This document shows positions 1 to 9,076 of a stretch of 64,000 nucleotides of DNA, piece after piece (position 1 is the first letter of the stretch; each line of letters starts with the position of its first letter). Under the pieces are notes generated by a model, which was given only the letters and a program-made list of their open reading frames with translations, was not told the origin of the DNA and searched no databases. A program made the position numbers and the translations under genes. This DNA is from Adiantum capillus-veneris (lineage: Eukaryota; Streptophyta; Polypodiopsida; Polypodiales; Pteridaceae). Location: contig CM043960.1 of the NCBI GenBank assembly GCA_014529385.2, positions 39,609,281 through 39,673,280 on the forward strand. Reading direction: 5' to 3'.

Positions 1-211
1 AGCTGTGAGAAAGGACATAGGCAGATTTCCCTGATCATTGAGTGTTGGTTTTCTTGTAGAGTTGTTGTGTTTGCTTGTTAAGGTTCACTTCTTGAGATTG
101 ACAATCTCATAGAGTCTTCGTCCCCCATCCGAGTCACTTTCCCTTGGTATTGACATTATGTTAGTGCCAGAAAGCTATGCTGCAGACATCTGTCACGGCG
201 ACCCGCTAACA
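1..211 (+). repeat. Element A 5' LTR, 3' part only
   Basis: Matches the end of the LTR at about 29735-29944 almost base for base and ends in ..GCTAACA at 211, directly before the primer-binding site. The rest of this LTR lies left of the window. Confidence 0.9.
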
Positions 212-212
212 T

Positions 213-230
213 TGGCGCCATTGCCGGGGA
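213..230 (+). other. Primer-binding site of element A (tRNA-Asp)
   Basis: TGGCGCCATTGCCGGGGA matches the complement of the plant tRNA-Asp 3' end at 17 of 18 bases as I know that tRNA. It starts two bases after the LTR terminal CA. This primer choice is typical of the plant Tat/Athila side of Ty3/gypsy. Confidence 0.9.
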
Positions 231-674
231 TACGATCCTTAGATGGTGAGTGACCTAGTGTGTATTTCGAGCGTTATTTTTTGAAGATTTGTCTCTCCAT
301 TTCCTTTACACTTTAGCAGTGAAGCAACTAGACACGGGGTTTAGTGCTTGATAGAGTCTAGAAGTCGAGGACTTGCTAGATCTATTCTCGAGAGGTAAAG
401 AGGGTTGTGAGTGAGATAGCCAAAAGCATTTCATTCTTCGAATTTCTCTATGCTTTCAGAGTGCTGTACCGTTTTCTGTTTCAACTTTATTTTGTACCGT
501 TTTGTTTGTTTTTGTTTCATGATTCATTTCAGTACTTAGGAGTAGGGTAAGTAGAAACTACCACCATCAAATTTGGGCTAAAAGATTGAGGGCAAAAAGG
601 GTGAAAATCATATTTTGGCCAAAATGACCATAACTCTGAAATTCTGAAAATTTGATGGTAGAGACCTCAAAAGT

Positions 675-2613
675 GATCCAAATTCAAAAATTTGTGGATC
701 AAGGGCATCAACATACTCTCTAGAATCAATTTGGAAAGTTTGGCAAGAATCTGTGGTAGAACATGGATCGCGATCCATGCACCCCAAAAAACCATTTTTG
801 GTGAAAAGTGACCAGTTACAGTGAGCATCAGTGGGAAACTGCTCTGATCAAGTTTACTTGAAAGAAAAACTCAAAAATCACTTTAGAATTGGCAGTTAGG
901 GCAAAAACAGTAAAATAGGCATTGCAGACACAAAATTGAGCAAATCTTGAGATTTTGGGATCCAAATTCAAAAAGGGGTGAGATTTGGCTTCTACAGGGC
1001 ATAAAGAACCAACATAACAAAATTCATGAAAAAATGTTGCCAAACATGGATTACGATCCATGTACCTTTTTGACATTTGGGGCTGATATTTGACAAGTAC
1101 ATTCCTGATATCATTTGTAACAACTTTGCCAAAAGGGACCATGTCAAAAAATTGAAAAAAGTTGGTCAATATAGCCAAATACAAAAACTAGTCAAAAACT
1201 GCAGGGCAGACACAAAAACTCACGTTTGTCTAGGAAAAATTAGTCCAAATTCAAAAAGATTTGGGGAATAGTATCACCATAACATGGACTACAAGCTGAT
1301 CATGTTTCATGTCAAAATGTGGTCAAACATGGATCGCGATCCATGTACCTCATAAAAAAATTTTGAAAATTTTTTGGCTGAGATTTGAGCAGTAGGTAGC
1401 TGAGACATAGACAAACACTTTTCCCAAAAGAACCAAATGCAAAAAACTTGTAAAAAGTGGTCAAAAGAGCCAAAAACAGTTCATTGTCAAAACTGTCACA
1501 ACAGACTATAGAAGCCAGATTTGGTAGGGCAAAACTGATCCAAATTCAAAAAAAAATTGTTGTGAGCAGTCTACAAACATCACAAGCTATTAGCATACCA
1601 AACTTTCAGATCCAAAAGTGGTGGAACATGGATTGCGATCCATGTACCCTTGAGAAACTTTTGGATAGAAACTTTTCCAGCCTATAGCAGAGACCATTGT
1701 GAACAAAAGTCCCCAAGGAAATTTTGTCAACAAAGTTCAAAAAGTGGGTGAAAAGAGCAAAAAATTGTTCAAGGTGAAAACCTTAAAACAGACCTGTGAA
1801 TTGACTTTTGCCTGACCTAAACAAGTCCAAATCATACAAAAACCACATAGCTAGCATGAGAAGACCAAGGGGAAACTGTGTGCTAAGTTTCATTACCATT
1901 TGACACAAAGGTACATGGATCGCGATCCATGTTCCTTTGTCACAGACTGATACCATATTTGCACCATAGCTAGAGCACATCACAGGGAGTCGAGTGGTCT
2001 TTTCAAAAGTGAATTTGGATACCAAAAACCAAGTCAAAAGTCCTAAACTGCAAGGTACTTTGAGCAAGTGCTAGAACTGACCTAACTTCAATCCAGAGGT
2101 CCATTTTCAAAAAAATTGATACCATAGGACCTCCTACGCATGGTGAATCTGATGATACCAAGAGAAGTCAATTTGGGCTCCAAACATGGATCGCGATCCA
2201 TGTACCCTAGTGACAACTTAACCTGAAAATTTCCACATCAATAGTGCATACACAAAGAAACATATCCCCAAGTCCAATTTTGGAAAAAATTGAGCAAATT
2301 TGGATCAAAAGGGAGAAAAACAGGGGACAGTCAGAAAACCGCAGTTGAGACCTTGTATTGACCATTTGGCCTGTCAAAACAAGTCCAAATCCAAAAACAT
2401 TTGAGATTTAGCTTGTGGACATAGTCAGGAACAAACTCCTAAGAGATCAAGTCCATATGTGGTTGAACATGGATCGCGATCCATGTACCTCAACCTTAGA
2501 ATTTGCTAAAAACTGGTACAGAGCCTGCTTATGACCTTGTCTACACATAGTGAAAATTTGGAAAAAATTGGAGATTTTTTTTTTTTGATAGGAACATGGA
2601 TCGCGATCCATGT
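675..2613 (+). repeat. Leader repeat array of element A with eight palindromes
   Basis: Eight copies of ACATGGATCGCGATCCATGT, or a near copy, start at 761, 1044, 1327, 1626, 1913, 2184, 2467 and 2594. Steps are 283, 283, 299, 287, 271, 283 and 127 bp. Most are followed by ACC(T/C). A phrase like GATCCAAATTCAAAAA lies 85-89 bp before six of them. The rest of each unit is only loosely conserved and no long ORF spans the region. It lies between the primer site and gag, the position of a retroelement RNA leader. Function unknown. Confidence 0.9.
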
Positions 2614-3058
2614 ACCTCTCAGCATAGTGGGTGTATCTGACTTGGTGATCTTGTAGACATACTTGAGAACATCCCAAATCTCAAGTTTGAGCTAAAAATA
2701 CCTTCTAGAGACCAAGAAACAAGCCAAAGTTTCTGTGTTCTGGTCTTGAGATTGTTTTGAGCGCTGTTTCAAGTGCAGTTCACCAAAAGTGCTCTAACTT
2801 TTGATAGACAACTCCAAATTAAGTCAGGTATAGCTAGGAAGAAAGCTTGCGGGCAATAGCACAGACCTAGGCTTCCTAGGCTAAATTTTACTAGGTTTCC
2901 TAAATCCAAACTTTTAGGGTACCCCAAGACCAGTTTCCAGAGACCAAAAAGTCATAAATTCTTAACTTCTGAGAGACCTCATCAAGGGCAAAAGGGGATA
3001 GGTTGCACTAAGCCAAAGTGGGATTGTCAAGGACTATCTTGAGACTTTTGAGTGAGCC

Positions 3059-3535
3059 TTGACCATGACAAATCATCCACCACCAGGGTTCTCTACTCCA
3101 CTCAGAGACATGAAAAACGATGCAATGCCAACAACTGGGGGATTGGGAGAATACCTAGAGGAGAGGTATCCTCTAATCGACAAACCAAATGTGAGATTCA
3201 TCAAAGCCAATGAATCCATGAGAGTTTTTACGGATTACACTCATGATGGCTTATATAGGTTCACAAATGGGGAGCCATACATCTTCTACAGGTGTGTAGA
3301 GCCCAATGCTAGAGAGTTGACCACACATAAGAACCTCTATGCTTTCACATATACAGATGCCAATGGAGTGCAAGTTTTGATGGTAGATAAGTATGGACAT
3401 GAGTACAAACTTGTCGATCCAATTGACTTAGAACGATACACATACAAGGGTACTCCGATCTCTACTTACTTTCAGCCAAAAACGATGCCAGAGTGCATAT
3501 CAGAGAGGATTCCACCAGATTCTCTCCAAGACTAG
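3059..3535 (+). pseudogene. gag: Element A gag, N-terminal part
   Basis: A 158-residue frame opens 446 bp after the last palindrome and begins MTMTNHPPPGFSTPLRDM. Residues about 60-130 (for example LYAFTYTDANGVQVLMVDKY) align by eye with the N-terminal gag frame of element B at 19482-20201 (LYLFSYETAMGKGIVFVDRY), so this is the start of the structural Gag precursor. A TAG at 3533-3535 closes this frame. The gag sequence then continues, shifted, to the element B insertion at 3633 and resumes at 23340. The start is the first ATG pair (MTMT) of the open frame. Decayed by stop, frameshift and insertion. Confidence 0.72.
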
Positions 3536-3633
3536 ATAAGAGGACGAGAGACGTCTTTCCAAGAGACCATGAATTGGTAAGATTGATGACTGGACCACAA
3601 CGATTAAGACCATATCAAATGGCTCAATGTGTC

Positions 3634-4559
3634 TGTTGGACGGATACGCCGCGACGGACGTCAGCACAGCGAGAACTCACCTAACAAGATTTGTCAGTTG
3701 AGGACGAAGCTCGACCCGTAGGCGCGTGGAAGCAAGCATAAGGTGTCAACCTACACTCGACCGACTTCTAACTAATTCCTACAGAGGTCTCTACCAATTG
3801 TCTAAGTCACAGCCTTCAAGAGTGCATAAGAGGAAACTTCCTACAACGCTGTATAGAGCCGAACACCCATCAAACAATCTCGAAACACCATAGAACTTGA
3901 AGGAGACCCTACTAACACCAATAGGTCGCTCTCCCTAAGGTCTATGAACCAAAACCCCAACCCAAAACACCTGGTGCAAAATCACGTAGGATGTCTGGCC
4001 AAAATTTGTAGGTCTTCGTTTCCGAAATCTAAAGTGCCTAAGGTGTAGCTCTACTCAATGTGAACGCGTGGATATGCTACAATGCAAAATCGGACAACGT
4101 ATGCTCACCCAATCACCAGATGAAGCTCGTAGAAGGAGCTCACAAAACCGGACCGTACGCGCGCAATGTGGGTATCGGCGCGTAGCTCTCATCGGGGGCA
4201 ACACGCTGCACTTCTCCACACTTGATTCCGACCACCGGTGCACACGTAGCATCAAGAAGAAGATCCCACTCTCTCTCGTACACAGTACGCTCACTCACAG
4301 ACAGTATTTTTTTAAAATGACAAAAGGTCTTTCATTAAGGTCAAAAAGTGGTATATATACCTTACAATTCTCAAACCCTAAAGTTCCAAATCAACCATCT
4401 ACTCAATCTAACTATCAAAACTGGGATACAATCTGGAAACTTCTGTAAGCCCCAATATTTACAAGGTGAAAAATCAGGTTTCCTCAATAAATGAATAATT
4501 ACAAAAAGTGATAATCTTCCGAGTAGTCAGTTTCCGTGGGGTGTGTCCAGCTTCTAACA
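3634..4559 (-). repeat. Element B 3' LTR
   Basis: 926 bp, paired with 22414-23339. On the minus strand it starts TGTTAGAAG and ends GTCCAACA. It contains a TATA-like GGTATATATACC (about 4350-4361) and a half copy of the element's palindrome (ACGTAGGATGTCT, 3984-3996). Frames of about 80-126 codons present in both LTRs are simply LTR sequence, not genes. Confidence 0.93.
4351..4360 (-). promoter_or_regulatory. TATA box of element B LTR (3' copy)
   Basis: GTATATATAC, itself self-complementary, sits about 200 bp into the LTR when read on the minus strand. The matching site in the other LTR is 23131-23140. Confidence 0.55.
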
Positions 4560-4560
4560 C

Positions 4561-4573
4561 TCCCCCCCTCCTT
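4561..4573 (-). other. Polypurine tract of element B
   Basis: The minus strand reads AAGGAGGGGGGGAGTG immediately before the 3' LTR start, the expected site of plus-strand DNA priming. Confidence 0.85.
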
Positions 4574-4694
4574 GCTCATGTCGTCCCCGACATGGCCATT
4601 GAGGTGCTTCTTCATCGTATGGTTTCGCGCATCTTGATCAGTGATTCGAATCTTGCATGTAGATTCATCATTGTTGGGCCAAAAATATCAGTGT

Positions 4695-5018
4695 TTATGT
4701 GAAGAAGCCAGTGTAGAACGCTTCTTCAAAGGCCTGGAGGTGATAGGATGGCAGAAACATTATCCTTTGATACAACGCATGTATCACCTCCTTGGAAGGC
4801 TGACCAGACAGATCATAGGCACATCTATAACTATCTTGGAAGAAGAAGATACTGTCTGTCACCTGGCCTGGCTTGAATGTCTCAAATACTGCCAAAAGAG
4901 TTTTGCTGATTTTCTTCATCATGATGTATGTAAGGTCAGGTGAGCCAGTGAACAATCTGATGGCGCCTGTTAGGGTTTTCACCATGTATTGGACACTTAT
5001 TCTCTCACCTGCCTTCAA
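4695..5018 (-). pseudogene. C-terminal piece of the envelope-position ORF of element B
   Basis: An open frame of 107 codons lies just before the polypurine tract and LTR, in the same orientation as gag and pol. It begins MKAGERISVQYMVKTLTG and contains mixed hydrophobic and charged segments without a recognisable family motif. It probably continues the ORF remnant at 5143-7998, from which it is separated by stops. No transmembrane helix or fusion-peptide pattern is clear, so I do not call it an envelope protein. Confidence 0.4.
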
Positions 5019-5142
5019 GCCCGACAGCTTAGGATAATTCAGCCAAGTGGGTTGGCTCCTTTGTAATATCTCCTGGGCCTTCCACGTCCTGATCCTTGGT
5101 AGAGGACAAAAGATAAGGTTGTCTCTTTTTCGGTGCCTCTAC

Positions 5143-5823
5143 TTAATGGATTAGGTATTGTGGGTACTTCGTCAGCCACGCCTTCCTCCATTTTGGATGA
5201 GAGTCAACTATTAACCTGGCTCCTTCTGGCTGAGAGATATTTGCATTGTAGAGTGGCACTGTCTGCTCTTCTCTAATCCTCTTATTGATGGTGGTGGCTT
5301 CATATTTTAGCAAAGGATATGGGAGAGAGGGTTGAAGCCATTCGCGCCTGAGGTTGCTGGCGTCAATCTTCTGGATGGTCATGGACTTGAAAACCCTCTG
5401 CTCCCACTCCAAGGCTTCCTTTGTTGTCTCTCTGATCTCCACCTCTATTGCTTTACGCAGCTTTTCTTCCTCTTCCTGTGTTAGATCTTGTGGCTCTTGA
5501 GAGGATCCTTCTAGAATTTCCTCTTGCATAGGTGTGTCCACAGGATTTGCCACATTTTCTAAATCTATGCCCTCATTGGCCGCTGGCCCTGTGCCTTCTT
5601 GCTCTCCGGCTTGCTGTCCTCTCAGCTCCTCGATCTGCTTTAGGAGTTTCTGTTTTTCTGTTTCAGCCTCTTCTCCCATGTTCACGAGGAGGTCGTTCAA
5701 CTCGGCGTTTATCTTCTCCGCCTCCTCGAGCTTTCTTTTGATACTTTCTAATTCCTCTTGCATGGCTTTTTGTTCTTCTTCCATTCGTGTTTGCATAACA
5801 ATTGACCCTTCTACCATCATCAA
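5143..5823 (-). CDS. Coiled-coil part of the envelope-position ORF, element B
   Basis: 226 residues. Roughly residues 12-75 are heptad-like and rich in E, K, Q and L (for example EELESIKRKLEEAEKINAEL), a strong coiled-coil pattern. An acidic, proline- and glutamine-bearing linker follows (about 76-130), then a more globular basic C-terminus ending in KWRKAWLTKYPQYLIH. It overlaps the next upstream frame (5820-6209) by 4 bp in another phase, so both are pieces of one broken ORF. It is in the same sense as pol and downstream of integrase, the position of envelope or additional ORFs in plant gypsy elements. A structural or oligomerising role is inference only. Confidence 0.5.
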   Translation of the reverse strand: MMMVEGSIVMQTRMEEEQKAMQEELESIKRKLEEAEKINAELNDLLVNMGEEAETEKQKLLKQIEELRGQQAGEQEGTGPAANEGIDLENVANPVDTPMQEEILEGSSQEPQDLTQEEEEKLRKAIEVEIRETTKEALEWEQRVFKSMTIQKIDASNLRREWLQPSLPYPLLKYEATTINKRIREEQTVPLYNANISQPEGARLIVDSHPKWRKAWLTKYPQYLIH

Positions 5824-6209
5824 TCGTTGATTTTCTCTAGAGTAAGCTCCTTTTGAAGTTCTTGCATCTGTTCTTTATAAATTTGGCTTTCCGTAGTGAT
5901 GTGAGTCGAGCTAGTAGCTCTGACCCTGGCAGGAGATGCCCATAGCCTCTGGATGGTTTGATCTTTCACTTTGAGTTGGTCCTTGAGCTCAAGGACCTCA
6001 TCTTGGCTGGCTTCTTGATCTATCTCTGCCTTTTCTTTGGCGTTTCGCATTGCTTCAACTTCTTTAGACTCCTCAGCCAGCTGTAGGGTTAGGTTATCCC
6101 TTTCCCTCTCGGCATCTATCAATGATTTGCTGAGTTGCTTACACTCCACTTCGACTTCTTGCATTCTTTGGGCTGCTGCCTGTGATTTTCTTTTTCCATT
6201 TCCTGGCAT
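5820..6209 (-). CDS. Coiled-coil part of the envelope-position ORF, element B (upstream segment)
   Basis: 129 residues, almost wholly charged heptad sequence (for example LIDAERERDNLTLQLAEESK), continuing the coiled coil of 5143-5823 across a frameshift near 5820. Together these segments predict about 200 residues of helical rod. Such rods are also found in cytoskeletal and nuclear proteins, so a captured host gene is possible, but nothing identifies one. Confidence 0.5.
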   Translation of the reverse strand: MPGNGKRKSQAAAQRMQEVEVECKQLSKSLIDAERERDNLTLQLAEESKEVEAMRNAKEKAEIDQEASQDEVLELKDQLKVKDQTIQRLWASPARVRATSSTHITTESQIYKEQMQELQKELTLEKIND

Positions 6210-6259
6210 CTTTGCAATGCCCTTGCTACACTGGCCTGTAGCTCCGCTTCTCTCTCTTT

Positions 6260-6830
6260 CTACCTTTGACTTTGTCCTTGTAAAGAGTCTACTTCCAGCT
6301 TTATCTTCACTTCAGTGGCCTTGAGAGCTTCCATCTCACTTTCTGAGGCCATGGACTGCGCTCTTAACCCGGTTAACTTCGTCATCACCACATCCCAATC
6401 GTTGGAGGGCGGGTGCAGGTCCACTGTATCTGTGGCCATCTCCTTTAGTTCTACTAACCTGATGCTTTGCATTTGTTCCTTAGTCCCTGTGCTTGCCAAG
6501 TCGAATGCGACTGTGGACGCCTCTTCTTTTGTGTATCCAGATGCTAGCAGGTCCAGAAACGTGTTATATGACTCATTTGGCTCTGGTTGCCCACTTCAAG
6601 GCTTAGCCTCTTCCTTTGGTTCCAGCTCCTGGCTCTGCTCTTGCTTGGGATCTTCTTGTTCTTCTGGTTTGTCTTCCTCCTCTTTATCTTCTTGTGGAGG
6701 GCTACAAGGAGATGGTGAGGGCGGTGGGCTGGCCGGTAGAGATGTAGACTTTTTTCTTTAAATCTCGGTCTGCCTTAATCTTCCTTTCTCTCTCTTGGCT
6801 CTCCTGCTCGTCCAACAGTTTCTGTCGTAC
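6260..6830 (-). pseudogene. Middle part of the envelope-position ORF, element B
   Basis: The frame at 6260-6499 (79 residues) holds more heptad sequence plus TVDLHPPSNDWDVVMTKLTG. Upstream (6500-6760) the same sense strand encodes an acidic, glutamine- and proline-rich linker and the phrase PEPNESYNTFLDLLASGYTK, broken by a TGA near 6600. It bridges the coiled coil to the N-terminal domain at 6831-7998. Confidence 0.4.
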
Positions 6831-7460
6831 CTACTCCACTTCTTCTTCTGTAAAAGGTACATGTGGAATATTTTCTGATGCGGCATCAAGAATCTCAAAA
6901 TTTTTAATATAATCTTCGAATCTGTCCCTTTGTACCCTTCGGGATGATCCCGACATTGCTTCTAGAGACGGCTTCCAGAGTTCACTCAAATCACCTTTAA
7001 GGGCCCTTTCTGCTCTGAAGCTCTCCATCAGCCGCTCTAGTCTTGCCGCTTTTTGTGACTTTGTCTCTTTTTCCGGCACTTGGGCAAATTCTTTCTTTCC
7101 CTTCTTTTGCTTTGGTTGCTCTTCTTGAACAGGCTCTAGCCGTCTTTTCAATCTTGTGGCAACCCTTGGTGCTTTTTGTGGCTCGTCTTCTTTGTCTTGT
7201 TTGAGCCTCAGCCAGTCGTTTTGTGATGGGGGGTCAGGCCATCTCCCTTTTGCGTGCAATGCCCCATAAATCACCTTAGTGATTAGTTCTCCTGGCACAA
7301 TATATGTGGGCTTCTTGTTACCCATCTTCACTAGGTTGTCATGTATATATGCTGCATAATTGATTATCTTTGGAGTGCCCTTCATCATTGCCCAAGTGAA
7401 TGTCGTGGCAATTGCTCCTGGCGGCATTCGGTACTTTTGTGGCCGCTTCGCTTCGTACAC
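6831..7460 (-). CDS. Envelope-position ORF, second segment (plant-transposon-protein-like), element B
   Basis: 209 residues starting MYEAKRPQKYRMPPGAIAT. Residues about 20-80 have the spacing of the putative plant transposon protein domains found in extra ORFs of plant gypsy elements: a KIINYAAYIHDNLVKMGNKK helix, then VPGELITKVIYGAL. This assignment is by impression, not a search. Residues 90-150 are very basic (KRRLEPVQEEQPKQKKGKKE), a possible nucleic-acid-binding or nuclear-localising stretch. It continues 7489-7998 after a short break. Confidence 0.45.
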   Translation of the reverse strand: MYEAKRPQKYRMPPGAIATTFTWAMMKGTPKIINYAAYIHDNLVKMGNKKPTYIVPGELITKVIYGALHAKGRWPDPPSQNDWLRLKQDKEDEPQKAPRVATRLKRRLEPVQEEQPKQKKGKKEFAQVPEKETKSQKAARLERLMESFRAERALKGDLSELWKPSLEAMSGSSRRVQRDRFEDYIKNFEILDAASENIPHVPFTEEEVE

Positions 7461-7488
7461 ATATGGAAGTATTGGTTGTACAACTGAC

Positions 7489-7998
7489 TCATGATTGCCA
7501 CTCTTGGGTTGGCAATATCTTCAAAAGTGTAGTTACCTTTCTTCTCAGTGTACACCTTGACATCATCTCTCTTTTAGTTACACTATCCCCCATGTTGGAA
7601 AGGTCTAGTGCATCTGCTACAACTTGCTCGGTGATGAATATTTCTGTTTCTGGACTGCCTTGCAGATTGGTTACTCTGGCCACTCCGTCTTCTTTTATTG
7701 TTGTTACAAATTCCCATACTCTCTTTATGTCAACCCCTACCGGCACTGCTTCAAAATAGTTGTGGAGATCAATCTTCTCCAAGTACCCGGCCATCTTGCT
7801 TCTTACAAACTCATTGAGTTCCCGCGGTAGCATTGGTAGCTCGATCACATTCCCTTCATTGTCTTTGAACACTCCTTGGTAGATCTTTAGGTTGTTGGAA
7901 TCTAGCAGATCTTCTTGGATCCATGTGCTGGTGGGTTTTAGTGTTCCTTCTGGTATGACGAAGGGCTCCACTTCTTCTAGGTAATCCTTAATGGTCAT
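7489..7998 (-). CDS. Envelope-position ORF, N-terminal segment, element B
   Basis: 169 residues beginning MTIKDYLEEVEPFVIPEG. Taken as the start of the extra ORF because it is the first ATG frame after the second palindrome array, whose nearest palindrome is at 8198-8221. The phrase SPETEIFITEQVVADALDLS resembles the plant transposon protein domain, in which a short strand is followed by a helix with an A-L-x-L core. No catalytic motif. The downstream pieces (7460 to 4695) read as one ORF of about 1,000 codons before decay. Confidence 0.5.
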   Translation of the reverse strand: MTIKDYLEEVEPFVIPEGTLKPTSTWIQEDLLDSNNLKIYQGVFKDNEGNVIELPMLPRELNEFVRSKMAGYLEKIDLHNYFEAVPVGVDIKRVWEFVTTIKEDGVARVTNLQGSPETEIFITEQVVADALDLSNMGDSVTKREMMSRCTLRRKVTTLLKILPTQEWQS

Positions 7999-8197
7999 TC
8001 TTTTCTTCTTGCTGGTGACTTCGCGGCTTCCATAGCTCCTGTTACACTCAGTAGTCCGAAGTTAGCGTTTTTTTCGTATAGCTGAGAAACTGAGTTTTAA
8101 CTATCCAAATGACTTGAAAATTGAAAATAAAGCTTAAAAGGAACTTGTGAAACTGTGCAGGTGCTCACAGTGCAATTTTGGCCAAAATTTTCCATTT

Positions 8198-9076
8198 AGA
8201 CATCCTACGCGTAGGATGTCTTTTTCATCAGAATTGGTTGATACTTGACATGCTGGTAGTGCATGGCTTATGGAACATGGCTATGTGCTTGGATATGGAT
8301 TTGGGCATCAAAAAGTGGATTTTTTGGGCTGATTCAGGCTTTAGGTAACAAATTGGGTAGAAAGTCCATAACAGGTAGCAAGTGATGTCCACATGGGTTG
8401 AAAATTGGTATATGGGCTCATTGCACCATGGTATTGGCTCCCATGATGTCACTCTTTGCACATAAGGTCTAAATTATGCTGGAGACATCCTACGCGTAGG
8501 ATGTCTATTTCATCAAAATGGCATGGGATTTGTTCTGTGGGTAGTCCTTGGCCTATGGAACATGGCTATGCTCTTGGATTTGGATTTGGGCAAGGATTGA
8601 TGCTTGTAAGAGCCTGTGTAGTGTTTTTGGGCTCAAAAAGTGTATCTTGAAGGTGTTGGGGGTCAAAAATGATTAGAATGCCTTCAAAATTGGTATATGA
8701 GCTCTTGATGATGATGTGATTGGATCTGGAATGGACAATCACCCTCTGTTGGCCAAAAATGTCAAATAGACATCCTACGCGTAGGATGTCTACTTCACTA
8801 ATTTTTGCTTTTGACCACACAGATTGGTTGGTTATGTGCTTGTGAATGTGTTGTGCAAGTTTCATGTGATTTGGACAAGATTTGGTAGGTCTATGGCCCA
8901 TTATTGCCTCTATGCCCCAACTTTGCATTTTTTCATGCATATGAGGTCAATTTTGGTCCAAATGTGATGAAACTTGATGGCTAGCATGTGAAGGTCATTC
9001 AAAAAATGTGTGTGATGAAAAATGTTGGGATCTGTGTCCAGAAATGCCCTTGAAACATCCTACGTGTAGGATGTCT
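8198..9076 (-). repeat. Second palindrome array of element B, upstream of the extra ORF
   Basis: Four 24-bp palindromes (arm AGACATCCTACG and its complement) start at 8198, 8483, 8768 and 9053, exactly 285 bp apart each time. The 9053 copy has small changes (AA for AG at the edge, CGTG for CGCG in the centre). The same palindrome forms the leader array at 20991-21859. On the minus strand this array lies directly before the extra ORF that starts at 7998. The intervening sequence shows a GTCCAAAT/CCAAATCC phrase about 80-89 bp from each centre on the upstream (minus-strand) side. Nothing in it looks coding. Confidence 0.92.

Noticed and set aside
213-230. tRNA-Asp gene at the TGGCGCC sites
   Set aside because: Only 18 bases match the tRNA 3' end, always directly after an LTR; these are primer-binding sites, not tRNA genes.
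761-2613. Regularly spaced palindromes as a CRISPR array
   Set aside because: Spacing is about 285 bp rather than 25-45, the units between are related rather than unique, and the context is a eukaryotic LTR element leader.
828-2677. Several 60-118-codon frames across the element A leader
   Set aside because: They overlap the palindromes on different strands and phases, contain no motif and lie in the untranslated leader.
4068-4448. A 126-codon frame, conserved as 135 codons at 22821-23228
   Set aside because: Both lie inside the paired LTRs of element B; the conservation is LTR identity, not coding selection, and frames on the opposite strand are equally conserved.
6315-6761. 148-codon + strand frame and 5534-5830 + frame
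   Set aside because: Ser/Cys-rich shadows of the minus-strand coiled-coil ORF.
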